From NCBI GenBank assembly GCA_958295855.1, contig OY282383.1:5394329-5458328 (forward strand): a stretch of DNA of 64,000 nt, read 5' to 3'. The translations under genes and the position numbers were made by a program. The notes beneath the pieces are model-generated. The model made no database searches, was not told the DNA's origin, and saw only the letters and a program-made list of their open reading frames with translations. Shown in pieces: positions 1-9,019 of the stretch. Position 1 is the stretch's first letter; the number at the start of each line of letters is the position of its first letter. This DNA is from an uncultured Poribacteria bacterium (GTDB lineage: Bacteria > Poribacteria > WGA-4E > WGA-3G).

Positions 1-319
1 CCCCGATAGCGTTTCCACCGATGGCGACAACGCCAACCGCATTTCCGCCGATGGCAAAAATGCCAATAGCGTTCGCACCGATGGCAATCGGCGCACCCGC
101 AACATTTACGCCGATGGCAATCGGTCCAGCCAATGGTACAAGGTTTATGCCTGTAGTGAGGACGCTATAAGTTACCGTTCCACCTCCAACTATTGCCTCT
201 ATGTTAGCCACTAAGAAGATAGTGCTGGCACCCATGACAATTCCGTAAGCGATGCTCCATTTTATCAGGTACATTTTTATCGATTGTTTGAGGTTTTCGG
301 GTACGAAGGTTTCTGGCAT
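1..319 (-). CDS. Partial repeat protein with IAIG-type repeats (C-terminus beyond window)
   Basis: This frame is open from an ATG at 319 to the left edge, so only the first 106 codons are visible. The protein begins MPETFVPENLKQSIKMYLIK, has a hydrophobic stretch around residues 20-45 (WSIAYGIVMGASTIFLV), and then changes into short glycine/alanine/isoleucine repeats of the form IAIGxNAxG: PIAIGVNVAG, PIAIGANAIG, FAIGGNAVG, VAIGGNAIG. The period is about ten residues and is also visible in the DNA as repeated GCCGATGGC on the + strand. Such repeats could form a membrane-associated or beta-solenoid surface, but I do not recognise the family. A second ATG at 274 is an alternative start and no strong ribosome-binding site separates the two. 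Confidence 0.6.
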   Translation of the reverse strand, partial: MPETFVPENLKQSIKMYLIKWSIAYGIVMGASTIFLVANIEAIVGGGTVTYSVLTTGINLVPLAGPIAIGVNVAGAPIAIGANAIGIFAIGGNAVGVVAIGGNAIG

Positions 320-457
320 TTGGGTAATCCGCTCTTTCGCCTTTCCTTGCGGAAAATTTAGGAAGCAAGTTGGGTCTGATATTCGGGGTCACAAACCCCT
401 CTCACAAAATCTCGGTGGAGCAGAGATGGGCGGGCACGAGGAGCCGCCTCTACGGAT

Positions 458-1534
458 TCATGCTTTGATCCATCCACCGCCGAGGACATATTCACCGTCG
501 TAAAAGACGGTGGCTTGTCCGGGGGTAATTGCGCGGCGCGGTTGGTGAAACTTCACGACTGCTTCGGTGTCGCTGACAGGAGAAATTGTCGCGGGACCGC
601 CTTCATCCCGGGATCGGATTTTGACGTGTGCACGAATCGGTTCTGTCAACTTCTCAATAGCGATGAGGTTGATGCGCTCAACGTGCATTGTGTCCTCAAA
701 GAGGGCATTGGATTCCCCGACAACAACGATATTCTCTGCTGCGTTGAGCTGCGTCACATAGAGGGGTTTGCCGACTGCAATACCTAAGCCACGCCGTTGC
801 CCGACAGTATAAAAAGGTACTCCCTGATGCTTGCCGAGGACATTCCCTTCTGCATCCACAATATCGCCGCCCTTGATTTTCTCAGGGACCCTGTCTTGGA
901 GGAAGCGTCTATAATTGGTATCGGCAACGAAACAGAGCTCCTGGCTCTCAATCTTTTCAGCGGTGCGCAACTGATACCTTCGGGCAAGGGCGCGTACTTC
1001 AGCTTTCGTGTATTCACCGAGGGGCATCATCGCGCAGCGCAATTGCTCTTGTGTGAGCGCGGCGAGGAAATAGGACTGGTCCTTGCTGGCATCGAGTGCT
1101 TTGCGTAAGAGATAACGTTCTGTCTCTGGATGCTGTTCAATTCGGGCATAGTGTCCAGTGGCGATGGCATCGCACGCCAACGTTTTGGCGAGGGCGAGGA
1201 GCTTACCAAACTTCAATTCTCGGTTACATACCATGCACGGACTGGGGGTTCTGCCGACGAGGTATTCTTCCACGAAATAGTCGATAATCTGTTCGCGGAA
1301 AGCGTCCTCGTAGTTCACGCCGTAGAAAGGGATGCCGAGTTGCGTGGCGACGCGGCGCGCATCCTCAATGCCTTCAAGCGAACAACAGTTGGGACGTTCC
1401 GGTTCGACCTCAATGGTATCGGGCGCGCCGAGGCGCATGGTGATGCCGGTGACATCGTGGCCTGCATCAACCATCATGGCAGCAGTGACGGAACTGTCTA
1501 CGCCACCGCTCATTGCGACGAGAATTTTTTTCAT
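458..1534 (-). CDS. mnmA: tRNA-specific 2-thiouridylase MnmA
   Basis: MnmA activates U34 of tRNA-Lys, -Glu and -Gln with ATP and transfers sulfur to make 2-thiouridine in the cytoplasm. The 358-residue length is normal for the family. Residues 9-15 form the PP-loop SGGVDSS that binds ATP. The catalytic cysteines are present: C103 in the CNRELKFG motif and C200 in the QELCFVAD motif. GHYAR near residue 127 is the conserved tRNA/ATP-side motif. An additional cysteine at 100 and a CC pair at 50-51 are notable but not diagnostic. The start MKKILVAMSGG fits the family. The gene stands alone between the partial repeat gene and an enolase-superfamily gene. Confidence 0.96.
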   Translation of the reverse strand: MKKILVAMSGGVDSSVTAAMMVDAGHDVTGITMRLGAPDTIEVEPERPNCCSLEGIEDARRVATQLGIPFYGVNYEDAFREQIIDYFVEEYLVGRTPSPCMVCNRELKFGKLLALAKTLACDAIATGHYARIEQHPETERYLLRKALDASKDQSYFLAALTQEQLRCAMMPLGEYTKAEVRALARRYQLRTAEKIESQELCFVADTNYRRFLQDRVPEKIKGGDIVDAEGNVLGKHQGVPFYTVGQRRGLGIAVGKPLYVTQLNAAENIVVVGESNALFEDTMHVERINLIAIEKLTEPIRAHVKIRSRDEGGPATISPVSDTEAVVKFHQPRRAITPGQATVFYDGEYVLGGGWIKA

Positions 1535-1689
1535 TGCAGTATCCGGTTCACTTAGAAGGCTGGTGCAAAGCGCGACGCGCTGACATGAAGTAAAAAAATA
1601 GATAGGTGATTTCGTAGCCTATTTTTGGCGGATGCCCGCCCTTGTTCGGGAGCTACCCTTGTGTGACGGAAACCCACGGCGTGTGCCTA

Positions 1690-2859
1690 CTACTCTGCAA
1701 CTTGCCAATCTTCTTTTCCGGCATAGCGTGCCTCGTAAACCTCTTGATTGAGTTCTAGGCCGAGCCCGGGGGTATCCGGCACCGTGAAGTGGCCCTCAGT
1801 GAAGCCGTAAGCGGACGTATCGATGGCATCGCTGGTGAGGGTTGCGACTTCGCCATAAAGGAAATGCGGAATTGTTTTTCCGAATTGGAGGCTAAGGTAA
1901 AACCCAAGCAGAGAACCCCAGTTATGTGGTGCACATTGGACATCGTGTGCGGATGCCTTTTCAGCGAGCCTTCGCCAGCCTGTAACCCCGAGCCCTTTCA
2001 TATCGTGCTGGATGACATCGATAACGCCCGCCTCAAAGAACGCATCATAGAATTCAAGCGGGTCGCGCGTCCTTGTTTCACCATCAGCAATGAGGGTTTT
2101 TAAGCCCTTTTCTTGTATGAAATCTTTTAGGTTGCGATACAATTCAACATCTTCGTCAAACATCTCCTCAATCCAAAAGACATCACAATCACCTGTTTCA
2201 TTGAGGAAAGTGATGACTTCATCGTAGGTATACGCGTTATTTGCATCGACGAGGATATTGAACCCTTCTCCTGCGGTGCTGCGGGCGAGTCGGACGAGTT
2301 CTATATCTCGGTTTAGCCCGGCTTTGCGTTCCATTAGATGGTTGCCGCGCCCGAGCTTCATTTTGCAGGCGACGAACCCGTTGGCTAGGCTGCTTTTGAC
2401 ATCATTTTCGATGCGCTTGAGTCCTTCGGCTTTTGTGTCATAAAGCAGATCGTTAAAATAGATAGTGCTGTCGTAAGCGCGCAACGGGGCATCGTAAGCC
2501 TCATCCCCAATAAGTTGATAGGCGGGCTTGCCGAGGATTCTCCCGATGACATCCCATAAGGCGTTTTCAAGTCCGCGGAATTCTTCAACTACGCCTTCGT
2601 CTGGCCTGAGCAGGTCGAAGGGGTTTTGGTTAACTGCGCCTTGCGCTGCTTCGGGAGTAGCTGTGCCCCAGCTCGCGGCACCCCAGCCAAGTGTTCCATC
2701 GCTGGTATGGATTCGGATAATCCGTTCCTTCCATTTCGCGTTGGGATCTGGCTGCATTATTTCGCGCGCGCCAGAATTACAACCAATGGCAGGCCGGTCT
2801 ACTTCTACCGTGCTCTGCTCAACTTTGGTAATCTTGATGTCGGTTGGATAGTGCTGCAT
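1690..2859 (-). CDS. Enolase-superfamily enzyme (mandelate racemase/muconate lactonizing type)
   Basis: This 389-residue protein has the mandelate racemase layout. After an N-terminal capping domain the barrel shows CKMK (a KxK base pair), VDANNAY (first metal Asp), WIEEMF (second metal Glu), ADGETR (third acid), DVIQHDM and APHNW (His of the Asp-His dyad). These residues predict abstraction of a proton alpha to a carboxylate, most likely dehydration or epimerisation of a sugar acid; the exact substrate cannot be read from sequence. I place the start at MQHYPTD because AGGAG lies 10 nt upstream of that ATG; the longer reading from 2877 would begin inside the ribosome-binding site. It fits the sugar-acid and oxidoreductase content of the window. 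Confidence 0.87.
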   Translation of the reverse strand: MQHYPTDIKITKVEQSTVEVDRPAIGCNSGAREIMQPDPNAKWKERIIRIHTSDGTLGWGAASWGTATPEAAQGAVNQNPFDLLRPDEGVVEEFRGLENALWDVIGRILGKPAYQLIGDEAYDAPLRAYDSTIYFNDLLYDTKAEGLKRIENDVKSSLANGFVACKMKLGRGNHLMERKAGLNRDIELVRLARSTAGEGFNILVDANNAYTYDEVITFLNETGDCDVFWIEEMFDEDVELYRNLKDFIQEKGLKTLIADGETRTRDPLEFYDAFFEAGVIDVIQHDMKGLGVTGWRRLAEKASAHDVQCAPHNWGSLLGFYLSLQFGKTIPHFLYGEVATLTSDAIDTSAYGFTEGHFTVPDTPGLGLELNQEVYEARYAGKEDWQVAE

Positions 2860-2970
2860 GGCCCTGGTCTCCTTCATCTACAGAAAAGGGGTATAGAGAA
2901 TCACTCATATCGAATTAGGTGTTGCCGAGTGGGGTACCCCGGTGCTTCAAAACGGTATCTGCTCGGTTCA

Positions 2971-4161
2971 TCAATTAAGTTCAAGGAGGAGCTCGTTCAA
3001 GGTGGTTTTAACCATGTCGTTCTCTTCCTTCGTTCTGTAGTAATCGTCAAGTTTATGTGGCAGATTGTCGTACTGGTCTGCTTTTTCAACCTGCTTTATC
3101 AAAGCAGGTTTTTTCAGGAGTTGAACGATGAGGAGCCTATTTTCGTGATTGGCTATCTCTGTGTTCGTCAACAAGGCGATTAAACGTGCAGCTAATCCGT
3201 TAGCGAGTCCATTTTCCGCATAAATGTTAAGCGTATCGAGTGCTACCTGCTTTGTGTTGAGGCTTGAATCGTTGGTGAGGATGTCAACGAGATTATCAAC
3301 TGCGCCAGGGTCGCGATGCTTCTGTAGTGCCTTCGCGATGTCCCTTCGCACGGTATCATCGGTGTCCTTGAGTGCCGTTACCATCTTGGTTGTGGGCGGT
3401 TCGTTGAGGGATGCCATGGATTTGGCGGCGGCTCGGCGCACGATAACGTTGCTATCGCTGAGTCCTGCGACGATGTTTTCTTGATAGGCTTTGTTGCCGA
3501 GTTGATAGAGGGCGGTGTTCACCTCCATCTTCAAGCCTGCATTGGCAGTTGCTTTTTGCAGTGATTCTAACCCGGCACTAGCGGCTGCGTCTCCAATATT
3601 CCCTACGATTCGGATGAACTGAATCTTAACAGGGGCAGGTGTGTTTGCGTCGCCTGCTGCCGTAAGAAGTTGGGCAACCCCTTTGCTACCGATGCCATGC
3701 AAGATTTCAAGGAAATCATTCTCGATATTCTTATAGCGGCCTTTAATGAGGCTATCCAAAATGAGAGGTACGACTGGCTCGCCTTTATCGATTAGGATTT
3801 GTATGGCATCCTTTTGGACTCGGTGACGTTCGCCGAGGATTTGAAGAATTTTCTTCATCTCATATTTACCCAGTGCTGTAACGCGTTGGGCGCGCTGTCT
3901 CCGGTATTCATCTTCCAAATTGAGACTTTTTGCCATGCCGGTTGAAAGTGCATGGCTATAGGCAATAAGCAGGAGTGCCCGAGGTTCTACTTTGTTCACC
4001 TCTTCCTGTTCGGCACGTTTGAGGTGCCCCACTGCTTCAATCGTGAGCCCTGCGTCGAGCAATTTCCCTCTTCCGACTTCAAGTTGGGTGATGACCTGTT
4101 CCTGCTTGCAGCCGAAGCTCACAACCCCTATAAGCAGTGATATCATCAAAACTTTTTTCAT
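2971..4161 (-). CDS. HEAT-repeat lipoprotein (paralog 1)
   Basis: The 396-residue product starts with a lipoprotein signal (MKKVLMISLLIGVVSFGC, lipobox FGC with Cys18), so it should be anchored in a membrane facing the periplasm. The rest is a helical solenoid of PBS-lyase/HEAT-type repeats, with units such as DSNVIVRRAAAKSMASL and DTDDTVRRDIAKALQKH. An N-terminal segment (EAVGHLKRAEQEEVNKVEPR) looks TPR-like. No catalytic residues are evident, so a scaffold or protein-binding role is most likely. It is a close paralog of the next gene upstream (4632-5828) with the same domain order, and each copy has its own sigma-70 promoter; this one has boxes at 4321-4326 and 4298-4303. Confidence 0.85.
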   Translation of the reverse strand: MKKVLMISLLIGVVSFGCKQEQVITQLEVGRGKLLDAGLTIEAVGHLKRAEQEEVNKVEPRALLLIAYSHALSTGMAKSLNLEDEYRRQRAQRVTALGKYEMKKILQILGERHRVQKDAIQILIDKGEPVVPLILDSLIKGRYKNIENDFLEILHGIGSKGVAQLLTAAGDANTPAPVKIQFIRIVGNIGDAAASAGLESLQKATANAGLKMEVNTALYQLGNKAYQENIVAGLSDSNVIVRRAAAKSMASLNEPPTTKMVTALKDTDDTVRRDIAKALQKHRDPGAVDNLVDILTNDSSLNTKQVALDTLNIYAENGLANGLAARLIALLTNTEIANHENRLLIVQLLKKPALIKQVEKADQYDNLPHKLDDYYRTKEENDMVKTTLNELLLELN

Positions 4162-4297
4162 GTTCCGTTTATCTTTTCCTCCTGGAATCTCGGCTAGACT
4201 TACCTGTCCGCTTGTGTTGTGGCACGCGTGGACTTTCCCCTATACCTGGGGTGCCTACCACCTAGGGTAGCGGTTGGGCAAGTACAATGTACCGAGT

Positions 4298-4326
4298 ATT
4301 CTAAAATAGACACATTTTTGTGTCAA
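4298..4326 (-). promoter_or_regulatory. Sigma-70 promoter for HEAT lipoprotein 1
   Basis: On the minus strand TTGACA (4326-4321) is followed after exactly 17 nt by TAGAAT (4303-4298). It lies about 137 bases upstream of the ATG at 4161. Confidence 0.75.
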
Positions 4327-4631
4327 CAAAATTAAAAGAATTTGTCACGCTTTTTCTGAGTAAGCGAATGAGAGCATCCTGTATGCAGGATTTCTTGTCG
4401 TGGATGCACGTGGTCCTGCCGCCGGTAGGCGCGCTTTGTAAGGGTCTTATCTACAAAGCGCGGTTGGGGGTTACAAACCCCTCCCACGTATCCGTTCCTG
4501 CGTGCGACTACCAACCACTTACAAATTGCAACTGGGCAACGCCCAAGACGGAGTACGTCGCGATTCGGACATCGCTCCTATAGAGGAAGCATTTTATAGA
4601 AATATTCCTCATACGGGCAAACTAAATGCTC
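4327..4631. other. Gene-free stretch with dispersed-repeat remnants
   Basis: No supported gene lies here. The segment contains CTGTATGCAGGATTTC and a GCGCGCTTTGTAAG/CTACAAAGCGCGG repeat followed by GGGGGTTACAAACCCC, which matches remnants near 385-400 and 24205-24240. Short frames here have no start signals and are repeat-derived. Confidence 0.5.
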
Positions 4632-5828
4632 CTATTGAAGTGTATCAAGAAGTTGTTTGAGAGAGGTTTTGACCAGTTCGCTCTTTTCAACTTTTTGGTA
4701 GTATTCATAGAGCTTGTAATCAAGATCGTCGATTAACTTTATCGCTTTAATTTGCTTTTGAAACGGCTCTCTCTTGAGAAGTTGCACAAGATGAAGCCGA
4801 TTTTCCGCATTGCTCACTGTGCCGCCAGTGAGTAGGGTGGTAATGCGTTTGGCTAACCCTCTGGCGAGTTTGTTCTCACCGTAAACCTCAAGCGTATCTA
4901 TGGCAGCTTGCTTGGCATCTTTGTTGAGTTCACTCGTCAAGATGTTTACGAGTGCATCCACAGCGGCTGCGTCTCTGTGTACTGCAAGTGCCTCTACGAG
5001 TGCTGTTACGACTTGCGCGTCACTGTCTTGCAGTTTCTCGATGAGAATTTTCGGTGAGACTTCGCTGATGCTCACCATGGCTTTTGCTGCGGCGCGCCGG
5101 ACATCCACATCGCTATGGCTTAACCCCTCAATGAGCTCGGTTTTATAGGATTCTTCGCCGAGTTGATAGAGCGTGGTGCTAATCTCCATTGCCAGAGCAG
5201 GTGCCATGGGTGCCTTTTGGAGTGATTTTAACGCCGCTATCGCTTTTTCATCACCGATTTCTGCCAGGACCCGAACCAGTTTAACCTTGACGGTTGCGGG
5301 GGTGGTTTCATCTGTGAGTTTCTCTAAAATCATGTCAAGCCCCGCGGTCTCCATCTGGACGAGCATCTCTGTAAAATTCGTGTGAAGGCCGGGATATCTT
5401 CCTTTGCTGAGGCTCTCCAGGATTAGCGCGGCGGCCTCGGGCCCCTTATCTACCAGGAGCTGTAAGCCGTCTTTCTGGACGCGCGACTTGGTGCTGAGAA
5501 CTTGAAGAAGGTTCTTCATCTCAGTGTCGGTAAGCTCGGCTATTCTTTGCGCTCGCTGATTTTTGAACTTGGCTTCGACACCATGGATTTTCGCGCTCCC
5601 TGAGGCAAGGCCATGGGAGTAGGCGATAAGGAGTAGCACCCGTGGCTCTACCTTATTGACTTCTTCTTGTTCCGCTTTTTCGAGATGTTCAACAGCCTCC
5701 AACGCGCGCCCGCTGTCAATCAATTTACTTTTGCCTACAGATAGATGGCTCGGCCCTTTCTGTTTTGTCTCACAACCGAGGCTGGTAATCAGTAGAACGA
5801 TCAGGGGGATCATCACAACCTTTTTCAT
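4632..5828 (-). CDS. HEAT-repeat lipoprotein (paralog 2)
   Basis: This 398-residue paralog of the neighbouring gene also starts with a lipoprotein signal peptide (MKKVVMIPLIVLLITSLGC; lipobox SLGC, Cys19). A conserved EAVEHLEKAEQEEVNKVEPR segment follows, and the remainder is HEAT-like repeats including DVDVRRAAAKAMVSI and DSDAQVVTALVEALAVH. It probably sits on a membrane and binds a partner through the helical solenoid; nothing indicates catalysis. AGGAGG lies 13 nt before the ATG, and a promoter with a 17-nt spacer sits at 5940-5912. The two genes look like a tandem duplication that has diverged strongly at the sequence level while keeping length and architecture. Confidence 0.85.
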   Translation of the reverse strand: MKKVVMIPLIVLLITSLGCETKQKGPSHLSVGKSKLIDSGRALEAVEHLEKAEQEEVNKVEPRVLLLIAYSHGLASGSAKIHGVEAKFKNQRAQRIAELTDTEMKNLLQVLSTKSRVQKDGLQLLVDKGPEAAALILESLSKGRYPGLHTNFTEMLVQMETAGLDMILEKLTDETTPATVKVKLVRVLAEIGDEKAIAALKSLQKAPMAPALAMEISTTLYQLGEESYKTELIEGLSHSDVDVRRAAAKAMVSISEVSPKILIEKLQDSDAQVVTALVEALAVHRDAAAVDALVNILTSELNKDAKQAAIDTLEVYGENKLARGLAKRITTLLTGGTVSNAENRLHLVQLLKREPFQKQIKAIKLIDDLDYKLYEYYQKVEKSELVKTSLKQLLDTLQ

Positions 5829-5911
5829 TAAATTCTGTTTTCCTCCTCATACAGTAGTGTCCAAATTGGTTCAAGGGATTTATGCACACTTCCCAAAACT
5901 CGACATGTAAA

Positions 5912-5940
5912 AAGATACCACAAAATCCGTAAAAAGTCAA
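5912..5940 (-). promoter_or_regulatory. Sigma-70 promoter for HEAT lipoprotein 2
   Basis: Minus-strand TTGACT (5940-5935), 17-nt spacer, TATCTT (5917-5912). It is about 84 bases upstream of the start at 5828. Confidence 0.65.
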
Positions 5941-6082
5941 GTAACCGTTTTTGGTATTTCGTTTTCTTCGGTTTTTTGTCCGTTCTATCGGAGAAGTCGG
6001 GCTTCGGAGATTGCGCCTGCAGCAGAGGGTATCGGGATTCGGAGATTCTTCCTGCCGGTGAAGACTAAATGGTCCTACTTTG

Positions 6083-6111
6083 TTGACACATCGTGTCCTT
6101 TGTGTTATACT
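6083..6111 (+). promoter_or_regulatory. Sigma-70 promoter for the M14-type peptidase
   Basis: TTGACA (6083-6088), 17-nt spacer, TATACT (6106-6111), about 58 bases before the chosen start at 6169. Confidence 0.8.
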
Positions 6112-6168
6112 TTTGTTAGGTATAACAAATCTTAAGTCATCGGAAAACAGATGGCAGGGGAGCTGCTC

Positions 6169-8874
6169 ATGAAGATTTTTGACTTCGTTCACATCAATAG
6201 GGCATATCCACTTCGCCCGCGCATCCCAAAGGCACGCGGGCACTTCGCAATGCCGTGGTGGATACTCAGCATGTTACTGGTGTGTCTGTTTTTGATAGGA
6301 GCCTCGGAAATCAACGCACAACTGATGAAACCGGAAGAGGCACTCGGATTTCAGGTTGGCTCGGATTATCAGGTGGCTGGATGGAAAGCCGTTTCGGACT
6401 ATATGCGGCACATGGCGGAGAACTCCGATCGGATTCTGCTAGAAACCCTGGGCAAAACTACGGAAGCCAACGATTTGGTGATGGTACTGATTTCTGCACC
6501 GGAAAACTTGGAGAATCTGGCACGCTACCAGCAGATACAGCGACAGCTCGCCTACCCAGAGAAACAGTCAATAGCAGCATTGGATGCACTCTCTCAGGAA
6601 GGCAAAGCGGTAGTGCTGATTAACTGCAATCTGCATTCAACAGAGATTGCCTCCTCGCAGATGTCGATGGAGTTTGCGTATCAATTCGCCACAGCGGAAA
6701 CACCGCAAATCAAGAAGATTCTTGAGAATGTGATAATTCTGCTCATCCCCTCTGCTAATCCTGATGGATTGGACATTGTCGTGGACTGGTATAACCGTAC
6801 CGTCGGCACGCCTTATGAAGGTGCGGAAATTCCGTGGTTATATCAGAAGTATACGGGCCACGATAACAATCGCGATTGGTTTATGTTGACGCAGGCTGAA
6901 ACGCAGCTGCTCACGCGCGTGCTTTATGAGGAGTGGTTTCCGGAGGTTGTCTACGATGTGCATGAGATGAGTTATCGGGGACCGAGATTTGTGATACCGC
7001 CCTATTTCGAGCCAGTGAACCCGAATATCCCACCGCTCTTACAGCGAACGCTTTCGTTAATAGGGGCGCAACTTGCCTTCGATCTAACCACAGAAGGGTT
7101 TACTGGTGTGCTTTCGAGTGCTGTCTACGATACATGGTGGCACGGTGGATTCCGGACGGTGCCTTATCGCCACAACATGGTGGGCATTTTGACGGAGGCG
7201 GCACGCGTGGAAATTGCAACCCCGATTTTCCAACCGCATCATACCTTAAAAGGGTATCGACGCGGGCTTGATAAATATGCCCTCCGCACCAACTTCCCGG
7301 AACCGTGGCCGGGCGGCTGGTGGCGTTTGCGAGACATCGTTGACTATGAATTGGCGGCAGCGCGCTCGATCCTTGATTTTGTCGCTGCACATCGGGTGAC
7401 GCTGAAGACGAACTTTTACAAGATGGGGCTCCAGGCAATAGAGAAGGGGCAGAATGAGCCACCCCGTGCCTTCCTTATTCCCACACAACAACGCGACATT
7501 CACACAACGCTCAAGATGCTGGACATTTTGCAACGCGGCGGTGTTGAGATTCATCAGGCGAATGCACCGTTCACGGCCGATGGCGTAGAATATCCAGCGG
7601 ACACCTACGTTGTTTTGATGGCACAACCCTTTCGGGCACATGCGAAGGACCTGCTTGAGATGCAACGCTACCCAGAGCGTCGCCCATCACCGGAATCGCC
7701 GCCAGAACGCCCTTATGACATTGCGGGATGGACACTGCCTCTACAGATGGGTGTCAGAACGGTGACTGTTGTCCATCCGTTTACAGCGGATTTAAAGCGG
7801 ATAGACATGCTTCCAGCGGTACAGGGGAACCTGCTTATGGTTCCGGAACCCACCGGTTATCTGTTTGAGAATCGAACAAACGTCGAAGCAATTGTCCTGA
7901 ATCACTTGCTTTCAGCTACACTGGCGGACAACAGCCCGAAATATACGCTCTATTGGGCGAAGCGCGAGATAACACGCGGCGACAAAACATTTCCGCGCGG
8001 TAGTATTCTGATTAAAACGGCAGTGCCGCCGCTACAGCAAGTGGAGGAGATGCAGGTGTTGGCAGAGGAATTTGGCATCCATCTCTACGCCGATATATCT
8101 CTTGATGATGAAGCCTTTAGTCGCGCGTTCTCACAGTTAGCACCCTATCGCCTCGGTCTCTACAAACCGTGGACAGCGAACATGGACGAAGGGTGGACGC
8201 GGTGGGTTTTGGATACACATCAGTTCGCCTATAACAGTGTCACAAATGCCGAAATTCGCGCTGGGGCGTTAGCGGCGCGGTACGACGCGATAATTTTGCC
8301 GGACATGGGAGCCTCCGGTATTCTCAATGGGCATTCGAGGGGGAAATTACCGCCGGAGTACGTCGGGGGCATTGGGACAGAGGGATTGGCGAATCTGCGG
8401 GCGTTCGTTGAAGCAGGTGGCAGTCTTATCTGTTTGAATCGTGCGACAGAACTCCCATTGAAATACTTCGGACTCAGCGAGAAAGGCATCGTCAATGTGG
8501 TGGAGAAGGGAACCAACCAACCGAACGCAGACGCGTTTTTCTGCCCGGGCTCGTTATTGCGCGTCTGGATAGATACGAAGCACCCTATCGGATATGGGCT
8601 CGATGGGGAGATAGCAATCTTTTTTAAATCCGGGCCTGTTTTTGAGGGCGCGCGAAGCGATGCAAAGGGCGTCGCAACCTATCCGGAGTTCAATCCACTG
8701 ATGAGCGGTTGGCTTGAGGGTGAGAAGCGGATTCGACAGAAGGCTGCGCTATTAGAAATAGTCCTGGGCGATGGACGAGTTGTGCTTTTCGGGTTCAAAC
8801 CCCAGCACCGGGGGCAATCGCACGGAACGTTTAAATTGCTCTTCAATGCGATTTATTATAGCACGGTAAAATAG
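6169..8874 (+). CDS. Secreted M14-family zinc peptidase
   Basis: This 901-residue protein carries a hydrophobic signal (WWILSMLLVCLFLIGASEINA, residues 30-50) after a basic N-terminus, so it is exported. The M14 carboxypeptidase zinc site is visible: NLHSTEIAS supplies His156 and Glu159, and VYDVHEMSY supplies the third ligand. SANPDG and HDNNRDW are further M14-type motifs. The long C-terminal half (from about residue 430) has no motif I can name but includes a segment resembling a glutamine-amidotransferase-like flavodoxin fold (AIILPDMGASGIL, EAGGSLICLNRATELP). The start at 6169 is chosen because GGGAG lies 8 nt upstream; an ATG at 6151 lacks a site. Substrate specificity is unknown. Confidence 0.85.
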   Translation: MKIFDFVHINRAYPLRPRIPKARGHFAMPWWILSMLLVCLFLIGASEINAQLMKPEEALGFQVGSDYQVAGWKAVSDYMRHMAENSDRILLETLGKTTEANDLVMVLISAPENLENLARYQQIQRQLAYPEKQSIAALDALSQEGKAVVLINCNLHSTEIASSQMSMEFAYQFATAETPQIKKILENVIILLIPSANPDGLDIVVDWYNRTVGTPYEGAEIPWLYQKYTGHDNNRDWFMLTQAETQLLTRVLYEEWFPEVVYDVHEMSYRGPRFVIPPYFEPVNPNIPPLLQRTLSLIGAQLAFDLTTEGFTGVLSSAVYDTWWHGGFRTVPYRHNMVGILTEAARVEIATPIFQPHHTLKGYRRGLDKYALRTNFPEPWPGGWWRLRDIVDYELAAARSILDFVAAHRVTLKTNFYKMGLQAIEKGQNEPPRAFLIPTQQRDIHTTLKMLDILQRGGVEIHQANAPFTADGVEYPADTYVVLMAQPFRAHAKDLLEMQRYPERRPSPESPPERPYDIAGWTLPLQMGVRTVTVVHPFTADLKRIDMLPAVQGNLLMVPEPTGYLFENRTNVEAIVLNHLLSATLADNSPKYTLYWAKREITRGDKTFPRGSILIKTAVPPLQQVEEMQVLAEEFGIHLYADISLDDEAFSRAFSQLAPYRLGLYKPWTANMDEGWTRWVLDTHQFAYNSVTNAEIRAGALAARYDAIILPDMGASGILNGHSRGKLPPEYVGGIGTEGLANLRAFVEAGGSLICLNRATELPLKYFGLSEKGIVNVVEKGTNQPNADAFFCPGSLLRVWIDTKHPIGYGLDGEIAIFFKSGPVFEGARSDAKGVATYPEFNPLMSGWLEGEKRIRQKAALLEIVLGDGRVVLFGFKPQHRGQSHGTFKLLFNAIYYSTVK

Positions 8875-8894
8875 GGGAGGTAGTTACGTGCTTT

Positions 8895-8918
8895 GGCAGG
8901 TTCCGACTGCAACCTGCC
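8895..8918. other. Inverted repeat between convergent genes
   Basis: GGCAGGTT and AACCTGCC form an 8-bp stem with an 8-nt loop just after the peptidase stop codon. There is no adjacent T-run on either strand, so a factor-independent terminator is not established. Confidence 0.35.
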
Positions 8919-9019
8919 GCCTAAAAACACCGCGAATATCATACGCCCGGAAGATGTCAAGATTCATTTTTATTGCAAAAGTAGTAGGCACACTCCGTGG
9001 GTTCTCCGTATAGCCATCT

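Noticed and set aside
3084-3117. Hairpin AACCTGCTTTATCAAAGCAGGTTTTTT resembling a terminator
   Set aside because: It lies inside the HEAT lipoprotein gene on the opposite strand, with no transcript expected to end there.
6151-6168. Upstream ATG of the M14 peptidase
   Set aside because: It overlaps the ribosome-binding site that serves the ATG at 6169.
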